DNA from: Pezizomycotina sp. ARF18
Taxonomy: Eukaryota > Ascomycota
Direction of reading: 5' to 3'
NCBI GenBank assembly: GCA_002224055.1
Contig: AZLU01000003.1
Span: 1 to 64,000 of the forward strand
Length of the DNA: 64,000 nucleotides
Shown here: piece by piece, positions 35,089-46,689 of the stretch
Numbering within the stretch: the stretch's first letter is position 1
Layout: each line of letters begins with the position of its first letter
Position numbers and translations under genes: made by a program
The notes under the pieces: generated by a model
Seen by the model: the letters and a program-made list of their open reading frames with translations, nothing else
Databases searched by the model: none
What the model was told of the DNA's origin: nothing

Positions 35089-36011
35089 ATGGGGCCCCAT
35101 CCCGAGCCAGCACCGCTAGAGCTGCCATATTTCAGAGACCTAAAGAGCTCCCAGCTCCTATTCCGTCTGTTGAAGAAATAATATCGGCTCCTAAGGTTCT
35201 CAAGGTACTGAAAAATGGCTGATCGAAAGGTAGTCGTCGTTGGTGAGCATTTCGTCGTTAAATACACGCGTTACGCGCACGAAAAGCTCGAGGGCGAAAA
35301 TCTACTTTTTCTCGAGAAAACTGAACCCTCGATACCAGCGCCACGCCTATATGCTATGTGGCAAGAGCCAGACGGCATGCTTTACATCGTCATGCAGTAT
35401 CTCCCTGGCGCGTCCCTAGAATCGCTGTGGTCAGACCTCCGGGAGCCAGACAAGGCTCTCATTCTTTCAAAACCGTGCGATATTCAAGCGATTACGTGCG
35501 ATTCCGTCACCCGACTTCTTCGGCAGTGTTAATAAGGGGAATATGCCAGATCATTTGTTCTTCTGGACGGACTACCCTCAGCATATATCAGGGCCCTTTT
35601 CGAGCGAGCACGGTCTTATCTCCGGACTGATGGCGAAGTCACACGAAAACGCAAAACTCAACGGGATTGACCCTTTTCAGGCCGATTTCTTTGAGGATAA
35701 ATTGCACCAACGTCTTGACAAAGCGGGTCGGGCGCCTGTTTTACTCACGGAGATTTGTAACGAAAGAACATTCTTGTCCGAGAAGCGCAAAATTCTTCAA
35801 GTAATGAGACCAAGGATACTAGAAAAGATTACGAGGTGTCTATCGTGGACTGGTAGTCAACGGGCGGTATACCGTATACTGGGAGTACGTCTCCGCATTT
35901 CTTGCGTTCAGATGGGTAGATGATTGGCCAAGGAGGATAACGGATGTTATAGATGCCTGGCCGGTGGAAGCTGCTATGATGAAAATAATAAACCAGGACT
36001 TGTGGCTTTAG
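35089..36011 (+). pseudogene. APH-family kinase-like protein, decayed
   Basis: Fungal aminoglycoside-phosphotransferase-like (APH, kinase fold) protein; substrate unknown in this family. Start MGPHPEPAPLELPYF. Family blocks in order: SVEEIISAPKVLKVLKNG, VVVVGEHFVVKYTRYAHEKL, EGENLLFLEKT, SIPAPRLYAMWQEPDGMLYI, VMQYLPGASLESLW, PSPDFFGSVNKGNMPDHLFF, ISGPFSSEHGL, the catalytic-loop equivalent FTHGDL-stop-RKNILV (about 35,740), VSIVDW-stop (the metal-binding Asp region, about 35,845) and VYWEYVSAFLAFRWVDDWP, with the final stop at 36,009. Besides one-base shifts there are three in-frame stops where the family has Arg (KNG-R), Gln (GDL-Q) and a residue after DW. TGA for CGA and TAA for CAA are C-to-T changes, as expected from RIP or cytosine decay. 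Probably non-functional. Confidence 0.72.
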
Positions 36012-38400
36012 TAGCAGAACGTCACTTTATATTCAACAGCGCTGTATTCTTCTTCCTAGTAAACCCTAACTGTCTGAATAACTGATGGATCGACGAGTGT
36101 GGTATCTCAAACGATATGACGCTCTCCGTTTTGATGAATTTATTGAAATTTATTGAAGAGGCTTACGTTTAGTGACTGGCACTGACTGGATAGGGGCTAA
36201 TACATTTGAGGGCGGGAAAACATGAAAAGTAACTACCGAAGAAAGATATATATATATATAAGGGGATAGAAGAGAGAAAAATTCAGGGCTGGGGAGGGGA
36301 AGTGATATATAAATCAAAAATGAGCATTCATGTTGTGCCCGGCAATCAAAGCCATGGCATGTTTAACAGCTGCCTAAATAAGAGAAATTCAGAACTATCA
36401 AATCATTGGGAGGATGAGAAATCATGTAGTCCTCGGGATCACATTTTCGGGACCTCGCTCTTGTAGCTTAAGTTAACACGGTAGCTGTCGTGGCTGCGTA
36501 CTCCGCGTGAAAACCGCGATTTTTAGCCTTAGATGAGAGGATACATGGGCCAAATTTCTATTTCTCTCAGGCTTATCAGCGATATTAATGGTTATAATAA
36601 TATTGAATTACTGTTATAAGATATTATGATGCTTTAATCTTCACGCCGTTAACAGCAATAGCAGAATATTAAAGCTAATACCGTTGACAGCAGCTGGTGC
36701 CCTGATAACTGCTAAAGATAGAAAAAGCTCATCTATCTATATAGCTGGAATGTATTACATGGCTATAGTTCGTATATTTTCAATATCTGCTGTACGAATG
36801 TCTGGTCTCGCTGAACGCTCCTACGCTTCGCAGAATTAATTTAAAAAAAAATTCGCAGGAGTGTTCAATGAGACTATCGTTAGTGTTATAGCTCTTCAGT
36901 TTTTTTTTTTTTTTTTTTTTTTTTTGGCCGTCTTTGGGCAAAAAGAAAAGAAAAATCCTCACTAGAAATAGGCAGAAAATAGTTTCTTTCAGAAATTCTT
37001 TGCGCGATTTCGGTTGGCGATATTGTTTATCGAGATTGAGGTGGAAGGAAGTCAATTCCTATCTACCCAACCCTCACAATCGTGAATCCTATAATTCATA
37101 GTTTATTGATTTTGCGTATGACGATCATGCGATCTTCGATGAATAAAGACAGCTTGGTGATTGGATACCCAATTAAGTAGAATAGAATCATCGGAAGGTT
37201 TTATACCAACTAAATTGAGCATTCGTCATCTCGAGATCTGTATATATCAGAACAAAATCACAATTCAGGTACCGGAACACTGGCTATAATATCTATCTAT
37301 ATAATTCACAATACAAAGAACATATGCTACACAAAGTCAGTGTATTTGCATATATACGTGTATAACAATATTGACTCGTAAAACTTTAGTGGCAGCACAA
37401 TCGAGGCTATGCTTTTTAACGAGACCTCGCTTCCGGTAAAACTGGCTACTCATGTCTACCTCGTCTGAAGCCTCTTCCAACAAGTGTTAATACAAGATAG
37501 GCCTCACTGTTTTTTTTCATACGTGAGCTGAATTTTGGAAGCGGAGTGTTATCACCACGACGGGCAGAAGCACCGGAACATTTGTTCAGGCACTTTCGCC
37601 TCACCTCATAGATACTATTTTGTGGCTGCTTTCCTGAGGTCAAGATAAAGTTTTGGAGGTTGCTATCAAAGTTGGGGAAAGTGTGGGGTAGCCGCTTAGC
37701 CGATGCGGCCCCGTCACAACTCGCCTTACCCTTCAGCACCTGTTTGCTAAGGTCTTGAAAGATAGGCCGAGAATAAGCGCCATAGCGTTTCTTGCTTGGT
37801 TGTGCCCGAACTCGCGTTGGGTTTCCGACGCTTAGTCTTTAACCACTGCCAAAAAAAAAAAAAAAAAAAAAAATGAACACTTTATAACCAATAGAATTGA
37901 ACCCTTGGAATCTGTATATTATTCTTCCATTACCCTGTCCAGTCAATTGGAATTACAACGAAAAAGGAAAGGAGAAGGACCTATCTTAATACCTAGTGTA
38001 GAGTGCATGATATTGTCTCATACGAGATCGTGATTCTATCTTGGCTCTGGAACTTTTCGAGAAACCGCCCCAAAAAAACACCGCCAAGGACGGTTCACGA
38101 TCTAGCATTCCTCGCCCCAGTATATTCCCTGTTTGGGCTTGAAATTTCATGCAGGACCAGAGAGGCATCAAAGCTCTAGTTCTAATCGGGGCATGTTAAG
38201 ACCTAAAGGGACGTGCGCAATTACATGCATGATCATGATGAAATCCCGGAGCTTTGATTTGCGATTGTCATGTCCCGTTACTAGGGGAGCTGCTTCGGCG
38301 GAGTTGAGACTCCATTTCTTTAGTTCCGTGGGTGTGGTGGACGGAGTTGCTTGTTAGCTGTAGCCTGTGGGTGAGCTAAAATTGGCGAGCCGTTGCTTAC
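36012..38400. other. Gene-poor stretch upstream of creC
   Basis: About 2.4 kb AT-rich sequence without a gene I can support. It includes a (TA)n run at about 36,248 and a T27 run at about 36,899. 97- and 61-codon minus-strand frames at 37,446-37,739 and 37,986-38,171 show no recognisable motif. Confidence 0.4.
37787..37873. repeat. A-tailed segment with tRNA-like boxes (SINE-like?)
   Basis: A run of about 24 A (37,850-37,873) ends a segment whose reverse complement contains TGGTTAAAGAC (A-box-like, 37,835-37,845) and AGTTCGGGCAC (B-box-like, 37,802-37,812). These are about 22 bases apart, with a GCGTCGG/CCCAACGC stem between them. It could be the tail of a short retroposed sequence or a broken tRNA copy in the opposite sense. 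The B-box match is imperfect and no full cloverleaf can be drawn. Confidence 0.25.
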
Positions 38401-38404
38401 TCCC

Positions 38405-38476
38405 CACAAAAAAAAAATAAAAATAAAAATAAAAATAAAAATAAAATAAAATAATAAAATAAAAAATAAATAAATG
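38405..38476 (+). repeat. (AAAAT)n / (AAAT)n microsatellite
   Basis: A10 followed by AAAAT units grading into AAAT units over about 70 bases, then a (CAT/CGT)n-type tract at about 38,530-38,585. Both lie 230-410 bases upstream of the creC ATG, so they form part of its promoter or 5' leader. Confidence 0.85.
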
Positions 38477-38529
38477 AAAATGATAAAAGACCTCAAACAT
38501 TTTTCTCTTCAACTTCTCCATTTAAAAAT

Positions 38530-38585
38530 TTTCATCATCGTCATCGTCATCAACATCACCATCATCATCATCATCATCATATCCA
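38530..38585 (+). repeat. (ATC)n microsatellite
   Basis: Trinucleotide tract of CATCGT/CATCAT units in the creC upstream region. It happens to be open in one frame, but nothing suggests it is translated. Confidence 0.8.
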
Positions 38586-38815
38586 TCGTCTTCCCGACAG
38601 CCACGGGCCTGTTCACAAGCACTACGGCCGTACAATTGGAGGAGGGACGAGGAGAGTGGAACTTGCCGATTTAATTAAACCAGTACGACCCTCATATGAC
38701 CAGGAGTACGCTGTTACCGTTACTGAGAGCTGTACGACGGGATCCCACCTAGAACCTCCGCTAGCCGCCGCCTTTTTGTAATTTTAAGTCGCTGCTGCTA
38801 AGAAATCACGCGAGA

Positions 38816-41800
38816 ATGTTTGTCCTACCACCACCTCCTCGGTACCCCCCGATTGCGCAGCCAGGAATGAACCCGAACTTCATCGCCCCTGGGGCCGGCG
38901 GCAACCCCTCGTCGAGTCCCACAATACGCTGGGCCATCCAACAGGTCCCGAGTTCGTATTCTCGGTCGGCGAAGGTGAGTGACGGATAATTACTCTCTTC
39001 CGAAAGTGAAGCTTGAAAAAACAACAAAACGGCAAATCCCCGTTGGACGGGAAAAACGATCGAAGCTGATGCCAGCGCAACCAGGCGTATACACGTTACA
39101 GGACGACATAATGCTAGCAACACCGCCGCCACACCCTTCCGAAGCGCCCGTGCTAAATCCGAACCCTCTTGCGACGACGCCGTCCCCGCGACGTCGGGCA
39201 CCAGACTTTCGGCGTCGTGATCAAACCGCACCAGGGACCGAACAACAGGCTATCCGTCGTACCGACCACGTCGTCCACGGTCGCCTCGAGCGCGCACGTC
39301 GACGAAGGGAAATCGGAACCGCGAACGAGCCTGCAGCTGTCCACCGACGGGAGCGACTACGCCGGCGGCTCGGGCGGCAGTGGGGGCAGCGGCCACGGCG
39401 GGGACTCGACGACGCCGACGGCAGCGAACCCGCCGCAGTTACCGCAAACGGCGCAGCAGAACAGTAGCACGGCGCAGATGCTGTCCGATAAGATCGGCGG
39501 CGGGATGCACCTGCACGGCGCGCACGGGCACGGCGGGAAGGAGAAGAGGAAGAAACCGAAGAATAACATTGTGAAGAGCAATTCCTCGTTCGTTTCGAGA
39601 ATAATAACGCACGAACATTTAACGAAGCGGTTGTCGGATCGGAGTCCTGATGGGTTGCTGGTATTGCGAATGTTAATCGGGCGTTTAACTTTTTGGACAT
39701 GGGCAGTCAGACAAAGGTATGGGGACGGTTTTTTCGGCTGCGTGGTTTGAATTATGGTTTCTTCAGGGGCTTAATTTTGAACATTGTGGAGAAACATGCT
39801 AACGGCCAAACAACAGCAAGAAGCGCTATCAAAGATATTATTCACAAGAGCGCATCCTTTGAGCCACGACGTGAATCAGGTCACTAAGAGCGCGAGCCAT
39901 GTTGACGTCATAATGGGGTTCTCATCAGGGATATTATATGGTTTGACCCGATGAGTAACAAGTACGCGAGGCTCAATAAGAATGTATGTATCATCACACT
40001 GCCAGATTCCGACTTTTCTGCCGCCGGAATTATCCATGGGACTGCAACAGTATTCTCGTTTAGTTTATGGCATTTTGGGCGGGTGAAACTTCCTTGCAGA
40101 ATCATCAGCTGACATCCTAAGGGAGCCATCAACAACTCCCCAGTCTACGATATAAAATGGCTCCCCGGCTCAGAAAACCTCTTCCTAGCAGCCCACGGTG
40201 ACGGATCTCTAGTTCTTTACGACAAAGAGAAGGACGACGCGCCATTCGTCCCGGAGATTAATACCAACACCACCGGAGATGGCAACATTGGAGGGGGAGG
40301 TTACGACGTAAATGCGGTCAATGGTCACGCGGACTCCAACGGCGGCTTCTACATTGTGAAATCCGTGGAATCGAAAAACCAAAAGAACAATCCCATGGCT
40401 TTCTGGACAGTTTCGAAGCAGGCGTTGAACGCGTTCGCTTTTTCCCCGGATAATCAGCATCTGGCTGTTGTCTCGGAGGATGGAGGATTGAGAATCATCA
40501 ACGTGGTTAAGGAGCAGTAAGTTCCCCTGTCACACGAAAGTCCACTCCTTAGCCGACAATTTTTCACATGTCAAAAACCTCAACAATTCTGCCTCAACAT
40601 CACAAACCATTGTCCCCGCGAAAAAAAAAAAAAGAGAGAGAGAGGATCGTGATACGCATTAAGCTACTGCTCTATCCGAAACTGACAGATGTCAAACCCT
40701 AAATCAGGCTACTAGACCTATATACCTCATACTACGGGGGGCTTTTATGCGTGTGCTGGTCCCCGGACGGTCGGTACATTCTCACAGCGGGCAGGACGAC
40801 CTGGTATCCATATGGAGCTTCTCGGAGCGGAGGATCGTGGCGCGCTGCCACGGCCACCACAGCTGGGTCACCAGCGTAGCCTTCGACCCCTGGCGCTGCG
40901 ACGAGCGGACGTACCGCTTCGGCAGCGTCGGGAGGATTGCAGGCTGCTGCTGTGGACTTCAACGTCGGGATGCTGATTAGACCGAAAGCTGTACGTGTTC
41001 TTCCTACTTCCCGTTTACTTTCTCTATTGTTTTGTTCTGGTGTGATGAGAGGTTTTTCTTTTACGGCGGCGGAAGTGCGCGATACCCCGGACAAGAAAAA
41101 AGGACGAATCCGTATTCATGTTCCCGTTGCGGTTTTAGCCCTACGGTCGAACATTCCACTTTCCCACATTTTTATTATGTCTCTCGCTTTCACTTCCGTT
41201 CCCGTCCTCTTCACTGTCAAATGTCAAAAAGTCTTATTTCGTCCTTTGCATTTTTTCCTTGATGGAATAACCGTTTTGCTTGTGATAAAAACGTGGCTTA
41301 TATTTATTATTGCTGTTATTACTTTTTAAACTAACACGCATTCGGCTGTTTCCCTGGAACCAATTAAGCAAACTGCCAGGGATCCCTTCGTTAAAGGAAG
41401 ATCGGAGGTTACTAGATTGCGCTCCGAGTCCATCGTCAGCGGCGGCGCTGGGGGGCAGAAAGATGGGAGGAGTGTGAAGGGTGAAGCACTCCGTGGAGCC
41501 TAGGAACTGGACAGCGAATTTACCGGCGATTATGGTACGTGTCCTCATTTTCTTTTGTGTGTTCTAGTGACGCGTGTATTTTTTCTTCGTGATCACGGGT
41601 ATTACGAATAGTCCTTGTTTCATGATGCCTCATTAATAACGACTTTTGGCTGTTGTTGGAATGATTGGCAATGTGACGTTTTTTTTTTTTTTTTTTTTTT
41701 TTTTTGGGAAGCATTAGGGCTGACATGGTATTCGTTGTTATTCTTTCAATAGTCGAAGCTGATCGATCCCGATCCCTTAACGACGCTTATATTCCGTGAG

Positions 41801-42497
41801 GATTGTATCATTACCACATGCAAAGAAGGTAAGAGCCGCACTCTTCTCTTTCCTGCTATTTCTAATATCTCACGTTATACGTTTCGTCTTTCCATTTTTC
41901 TTTTCGCGGAGTCGAAGATTCCGCTGTTGTTATTATGTTATTTTTGGTGGTGTTTGTTGTGTGTGTTATTTTTTTCACATGTGAAGATTTCCTTTCTTTT
42001 TATCGGTGCGCCGCGCGCCTTATCAACGGTTTTGATGCCTCTCTTATCTCGCTGGCGTCGGCCGCCGCATTCCTGCAATGCACTTCACAGATCGCATTTT
42101 TGGGAACTGTTGAAACATGGGATATCCAGGTCTCCTCAGACGCTCTCTTTTCCTTTTTTCTTCTTAATTCTCACTTAATAACGTTAGTATGCAAAAGTTT
42201 TTCCGATTTTATTTTTTGTTGTTGTCTACCTGTTTTTTTTTTTTTTCCCCTAGTCCTCCGATCCCTATTCCTACATTTTTCCTTGCAACTTTTTTTTTTC
42301 CTATTTTCGTTATGTAGCCCTCATCGTATTTGAAAAAGCCTCAAAAACATTATTGATATCCACAAGGCAGTAGTCGGCTAATCCGATATTTGCGTATTTT
42401 TTTACTAACCTGGATAGGACACATTCGTACGTGGTCACGGCCTCAAACCACACTCGGCGGCGGCGCGAGCCAGATTACGCTCTCCGCCGCGTCGTAA
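38816..42497 (+). CDS. creC: CreC, WD40 carbon-repression regulator
   Basis: CreC stabilises the deubiquitinase CreB in carbon catabolite repression (known from Aspergillus). Start at 38,816: [12 protein letters not shown]. Introns by consensus sites: 38,975-39,084, 39,717-39,816 (GCTAAC branch), 39,984-40,121, 40,517-40,707, one beginning at 40,991, 41,535-41,752 (contains a T run of about 26), and 41,829-42,417 (TACTAAC). Landmarks: [20 protein letters not shown] and [181 protein letters not shown]; and the end [15 protein letters not shown], stop at 42,495. Missing bases in G runs (for example SSGD, SVGED) break the frame; the exons around 41,000-41,400 are unresolved. The last intron (589 nt) is long for a fungus. 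Confidence 0.92.
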
Positions 42498-43944
42498 GTT
42501 AAGCAAAAATTAACCAAGCAAATGAGTTTCGGCTCGATCGTTGGGTAAAAAAAATGGTGGATACCTAAATGATCCATTGTTGTTGGGAGAAAGAGGGAAG
42601 ATGGGAGGAACGCCATCGAAATCTGAAAAGAATCCCCTCTCTTTCTTAATTTTTGCGCTAATAATATGATTTGACTTCGTTATCTATGTTTACTATGGCG
42701 CGTTATTATGGTTAGGTGGAGTCATATTCTTCCACTTCATCTAGGCCAGATGTTTTTTTTTCTCTTCAATATCAATGCTTTGTTGTCCATTCATTCTAGA
42801 TATCTGTATCTTGTTTTTTCTGGTTTTTTCATTTTGTGTTAGTTGACTTATACCAATTTGCTTTTTCCATTTATTTTTTTTTTTTTTTCGAATCTGTTGA
42901 TTATTTTTTCATCTGAACCCGTTTTACTCATCCCTGCATCCCTCCCTCCCTTCAACACCCTTTTCTCTTTCTCGATATATATATTATTTTCCTTTTTACA
43001 TGTGGTTCAGCCCTGTAATTCTAGAAATTTTTCATTTCCAAAGTATCTTTTGTACAGTGTACATACACATCCTACAATAACACCTTGAACGGCGAAGCGA
43101 GGGTGGTTTGGATGCCATCGATCGGTACGGCGGTGGGAAACACGGCTTCCGTTGGCGGGAAATTTCTTACCAGGTAGATAAGGAGAATTTATTTGATTGG
43201 AAGATATCTGATTGGGAAGAGTGGAGATTTTACGTTTCGTTGTTAACTTTTGATATCATTATTGTGGTGCACAACAGCCGGCGGTTAAGAGATACACCCG
43301 GGCCGTACGATGTTCCGGCGGCACAAAAAGATAAGTAGGTAGACGGGACTAGACTGGAAAAGATTAAGGTTTTTCCCTTTACTGCTTTTCGTTAGTTGGC
43401 AAAAGTGGAGGGAGAGTCGAGACCAAGGAAAGAGCAGATCGGACTTCAGTGCGGGTTTTTTTTTTTTTTTTTTTTTTAGTATCGATCGTGGTTTGCGCAA
43501 ACGCGAGAGGCGGATAAACCAGATTAAGAAATGGGACGGAGAGAAAACAAGCAGTTCAAGATAGGGAAAGGTATATCGGTAAGGCTCATTTTGAGTCATC
43601 ATCGATTGCTAATTGTAAGCAGATAGAAGACGCGGGTGCGGTGTCCAGAGATGGAATTCAGTCCAATTGCAAAGGAAAGTGAAGATCTTACAAAATGGAA
43701 AAAAATGTTTCGTTTATTTGTATTTCGTTTGTTTCATGCGTGATGACGTCGATCAAAGCAATTTCATTGTACCAAAAAAAAAAAAAAAATTCAAAACTTT
43801 AGGGGATAAAGTCCAAGAATGAGGAGGAAACTAAGTATATATTATATTATATCTTCAATGTTAAGAAACAAAAAGAAATATGTATAAGTATTATCAAAGT
43901 GAACGAAAGCAAATTCTCTCAGAGTACAAAAGGCAATATATATC
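42498..43944. other. Pyrimidine-rich downstream region
   Basis: About 1.4 kb after creC. The first half is markedly T-rich on the plus strand (T15-17 runs near 42,873), the second half holds T23 (about 43,457) and A16 (about 43,774). The open frames here (42,843-43,088; 43,108-43,338) are low-complexity or unremarkable. I see no gene. Confidence 0.4.
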
Positions 43945-44554
43945 CTAAGATTTCGATAATCGAGTGAGTGGTCCGGTCCCATGGCCATGGTCAGCGGTAG
44001 GTGTCGCCGAGTTATGACCTCCGCCCCCCAATTTGCTCGAGCCTCACCGGCGTTCTTGTTGATAACATTTGCAGGCTTACCGGAATCCCCTTCCCCTACG
44101 ACTCTGCAATGACAATTGCAAACTATTTTGCAGACTACGTTGGCCTTTGCATATATTTTCTCTATTTCCTGCCTTTTTAGCTTCTCCCACTCAGGCTTGA
44201 CTAAGGGCCACAATGGCGAACCCTTCGGGTTATTAGGGTACTCCCTCTTACTGATGCAGTTAGATAGTGGGAGACCCCGTGGGTCCTTCTTGCATAGACA
44301 CGTCTTACAGCACTCCGTTGCGAGCCCGACGTCTTTCGCTTCCGTGGCCACACACTTCGTTTCCGTTTTATCAGTTGGGGGCAGTAGCAACCTGCATCAC
44401 TTTTGCAATAGTCGTTGAGATTACCCAGAGAGTTCGATAGGTGCACCCCGGGATTGCAACGTCGAAGTACACCCTCTTTGCTAATAACACTGTTACATTC
44501 GCAGGTATTAAGCAAGCCTCCCGTATCGCAGAAACCTTTTCGCACCTGGGTTTC

Positions 44555-44557
<3 letters not shown>
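43945..44557 (-). CDS. Cysteine-rich protein, paralogue A (5' end interrupted by a poly-A tract)
   Basis: Read on the minus strand: VRKGFCDTGGLLNTCECNS, VLRRCNPGVHLSNSLGNLND, YCKSDAGCYCP, TDKTETKCVATEAKDVGLAT, ECCKTCLCKKDPRGLPLSNC, SPLWPLVKPEWEKLKRQEIE, ANVVCKIVCNCHCRVVGEGD, and a tail HNSATPTADHGHG reached after restoring a short G run; stop at 43,945. It aligns along its length with paralogue B at 46.7-47.4 kb (shared PRGxxLxxNCI, SPLWP, ANxxC, CxCxxxxEG). About 16 cysteines suggest a disulphide-rich extracellular protein. The 5' end abuts a 27-28 nt A run (minus sense; 44,558-44,585), so no signal peptide can be read here. No known family. A secreted effector-like role is inference. Confidence 0.6.
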
Positions 44558-44585
<28 letters not shown>

Positions 44586-44859
44586 CATTCGGAACCTCCA
44601 ACTTTCTTTCAAACTGACTGAAAAATATATACATATATATATCTATTAAAATTATTAAAACCCCTATTTTTATTTTTTTTTTTTTTTACATATATTCAAG
44701 TTGTATTAAACTCTTTCGAAGAAAAATAAATAAATAGGTATATGAACAAACTTAATATGCCAAGCTGGAAATGAGCGGCTAACCTCCAAGATATGACATA
44801 AATTAATAAATTTATTATATGTCTTCTCACTAAACCTTTATACTACAGTCGAACTTAAC

Positions 44860-45340
44860 CTGTAACTATCGTATGGATCTCTCAGGGAGAGGAGTGACGC
44901 CGCCCGGCTTAACAGAAGCGCGCTACCTTCTAGGTTTGAATAATCGGTCGAGTCGATGGCGCCTCCTCTGATATACTGTTGGACCCGCGTTACCCACTTG
45001 ATCGTCAGCCATCCTAAAAGAACCACCGATTCCATAATGCACCTCATGCGCATCGCGTCCAAATGGCCAAACCACATCACTGTCCCGCACAGCAAAGACG
45101 ACTCGTTCAAATTAATCCTCCTCGTCGGAGCTATAAATCTGATGATCGAGTTCGAACGTCGTCGTGTCGACCGAAGACTCCGACAAAGCCCGTTGACGGG
45201 TATCGACGCCTTCTTTGATGGACATGAGCTGCCTGGACAGGTCGAAGTTTAATTTGTATACCAGCCGGTCACTGATACCCTCGTCCAGATCATGTCCTAG
45301 GACGGCATAGCGATCTTCTCGTACGCCTTCTTATGGCTAC
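44860..45340 (-). pseudogene. GC-richer coding relic
   Basis: A GC-richer island inside AT-rich DNA. In successive minus-strand frames it reads VYKLNFDLSRQLMSIKEGVD, TRQRALSESSVDTTTFELDH, and then a block open from 45,110 to 44,838. The RQLMSIKEGVDTRQ part looks like an amphipathic or coiled-coil helix, but I recognise no family. Frame changes every 100-150 bases point to a decayed gene fragment. Low certainty. Confidence 0.25.
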
Positions 45341-45984
45341 CGCTTGCAGCTCGAACAGTTGGCTATTGAGGCAAAGCCAACAAAATCGGAATGAGAGAGG
45401 TGAATGATCGCATTGTGGGTATATGAGAGATACTATGCTGCTTGTTTGCCAAATATGAGGAATGAAAAGGGATGTGCCTAAGGCTATTTTGAGGCGGACA
45501 GAAAATGATCAAGTAAGGCGTAGAGTCTTAGTAGAAATAAAGTGGGTAATTCATCTAAGGGAGATATCAGCCGTTGATAACATGGCTCTTTCCCTTCCAA
45601 AAGTGTGGAGGCCTTCGTGGCTACAGGGGCGGAATGTCGGGAGAAGGGATATAGATTTTGATCCTAAAATCGACTAGTTGTCCCGACACAAAGGCGCAAC
45701 TCTTGTGCATCTCCTCAACTCATGTCACTGCTCTGCATTAATCCTAAAACTCCCGGGAGCATTTTAAAATAGGTACATGAGCAGCCGCTGCTATAATATT
45801 ATAATTATAGGTTCGCTTATATACCAATACGATGCAGTTGAAACGGATGACACCTGTCGGGGGTGCATCGCACGAATATCAATAAGATGTATTCTTATCA
45901 CCCGTTTTAAGGAAAAATGCGTTGTAAATTTTTGGCATTCGCATTAGCATTGAGACGTTTCTGCGGGATAACCGCTGTTCGATA

Positions 45985-46175
45985 ACGACCCGCTCGACTG
46001 TGTTATTGGGCAAACGGTAGACTTCTGGAAGACTATTAGCGCCCAGGTCTTAGCGCCTTACAAAACACCAAAATGACTCACTGTCAATGGTGAAAGTATG
46101 GAATTCGAAATTGAAAAGGGGTTCGCTGTTTAACTTTTTTCAGCGTGGCTTTAGAATCATGATTCTAAATCTCAT
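45985..46175 (+). repeat. Segmental duplicate flanking paralogue A
   Basis: Diverged direct copy of 48,085-48,275. Shared words in the same order: TTCTGGAAGAC-ATTAGCGCC, TTAGCGCCTTACAAAA, TTCGCTGTT-AA, GCGTGG-TT-AGAATC. It lies upstream (5' side) of cysteine-rich gene A, as the other copy lies upstream of gene B, so gene plus upstream DNA were duplicated together. Confidence 0.65.
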
Positions 46176-46689
46176 AATCAATATACTATATGCTGGTCCC
46201 CACGTTTCTAGTTGCTCATAATCAGGCAATCCGCTAAAGATAACCATATTCGTAACGAAACAATTATAGGAAGGGAAGATTTTAGAGAGATGGGGAAAGT
46301 TTTTCATAAATTTATTTCTTCTGGTGTTACCAGCCCGTCTTTTAATTAAAAAGGGCCCTGAGAGCCGGTTGTCCTATCGCGTAGAGGGATCTCACGCGTT
46401 AATGTTAACGCGCTAGTTGTCTGCCGAAGTTACAGTTTTTCGCACATATCACGTTCGCTATAGCTAGATATCCCCCGTACTCTCGCGCAGAAGTAGTTGC
46501 GACCAATATGTAAACACTTAAAGTGGCGGACTAAGGTCAATATATCATCTACGTTCAGGGGTACTATGCACAATGCGAAACTAATTTGAGAAGAAACCCG
46601 CAATATCAAAACAGAAAATTTAGATACAGAATATCTCCGTATGTAAAATTTTTTTTTTTAAAAGTGCTCATGCTAAAGAGATAGAACCT

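Noticed and set aside
39221-39700. 159-codon minus-strand frame inside creC
   Set aside because: Antisense of the Gly/Ser/Ala-rich, GC-rich linker of CreC. Low-complexity composition keeps the opposite strand open.
41796-42333. Plus-strand frames rich in Phe/Leu (up to 132 codons)
   Set aside because: They fall inside the last creC intron and are open because of T-rich sequence; splice sites on both sides are convincing.
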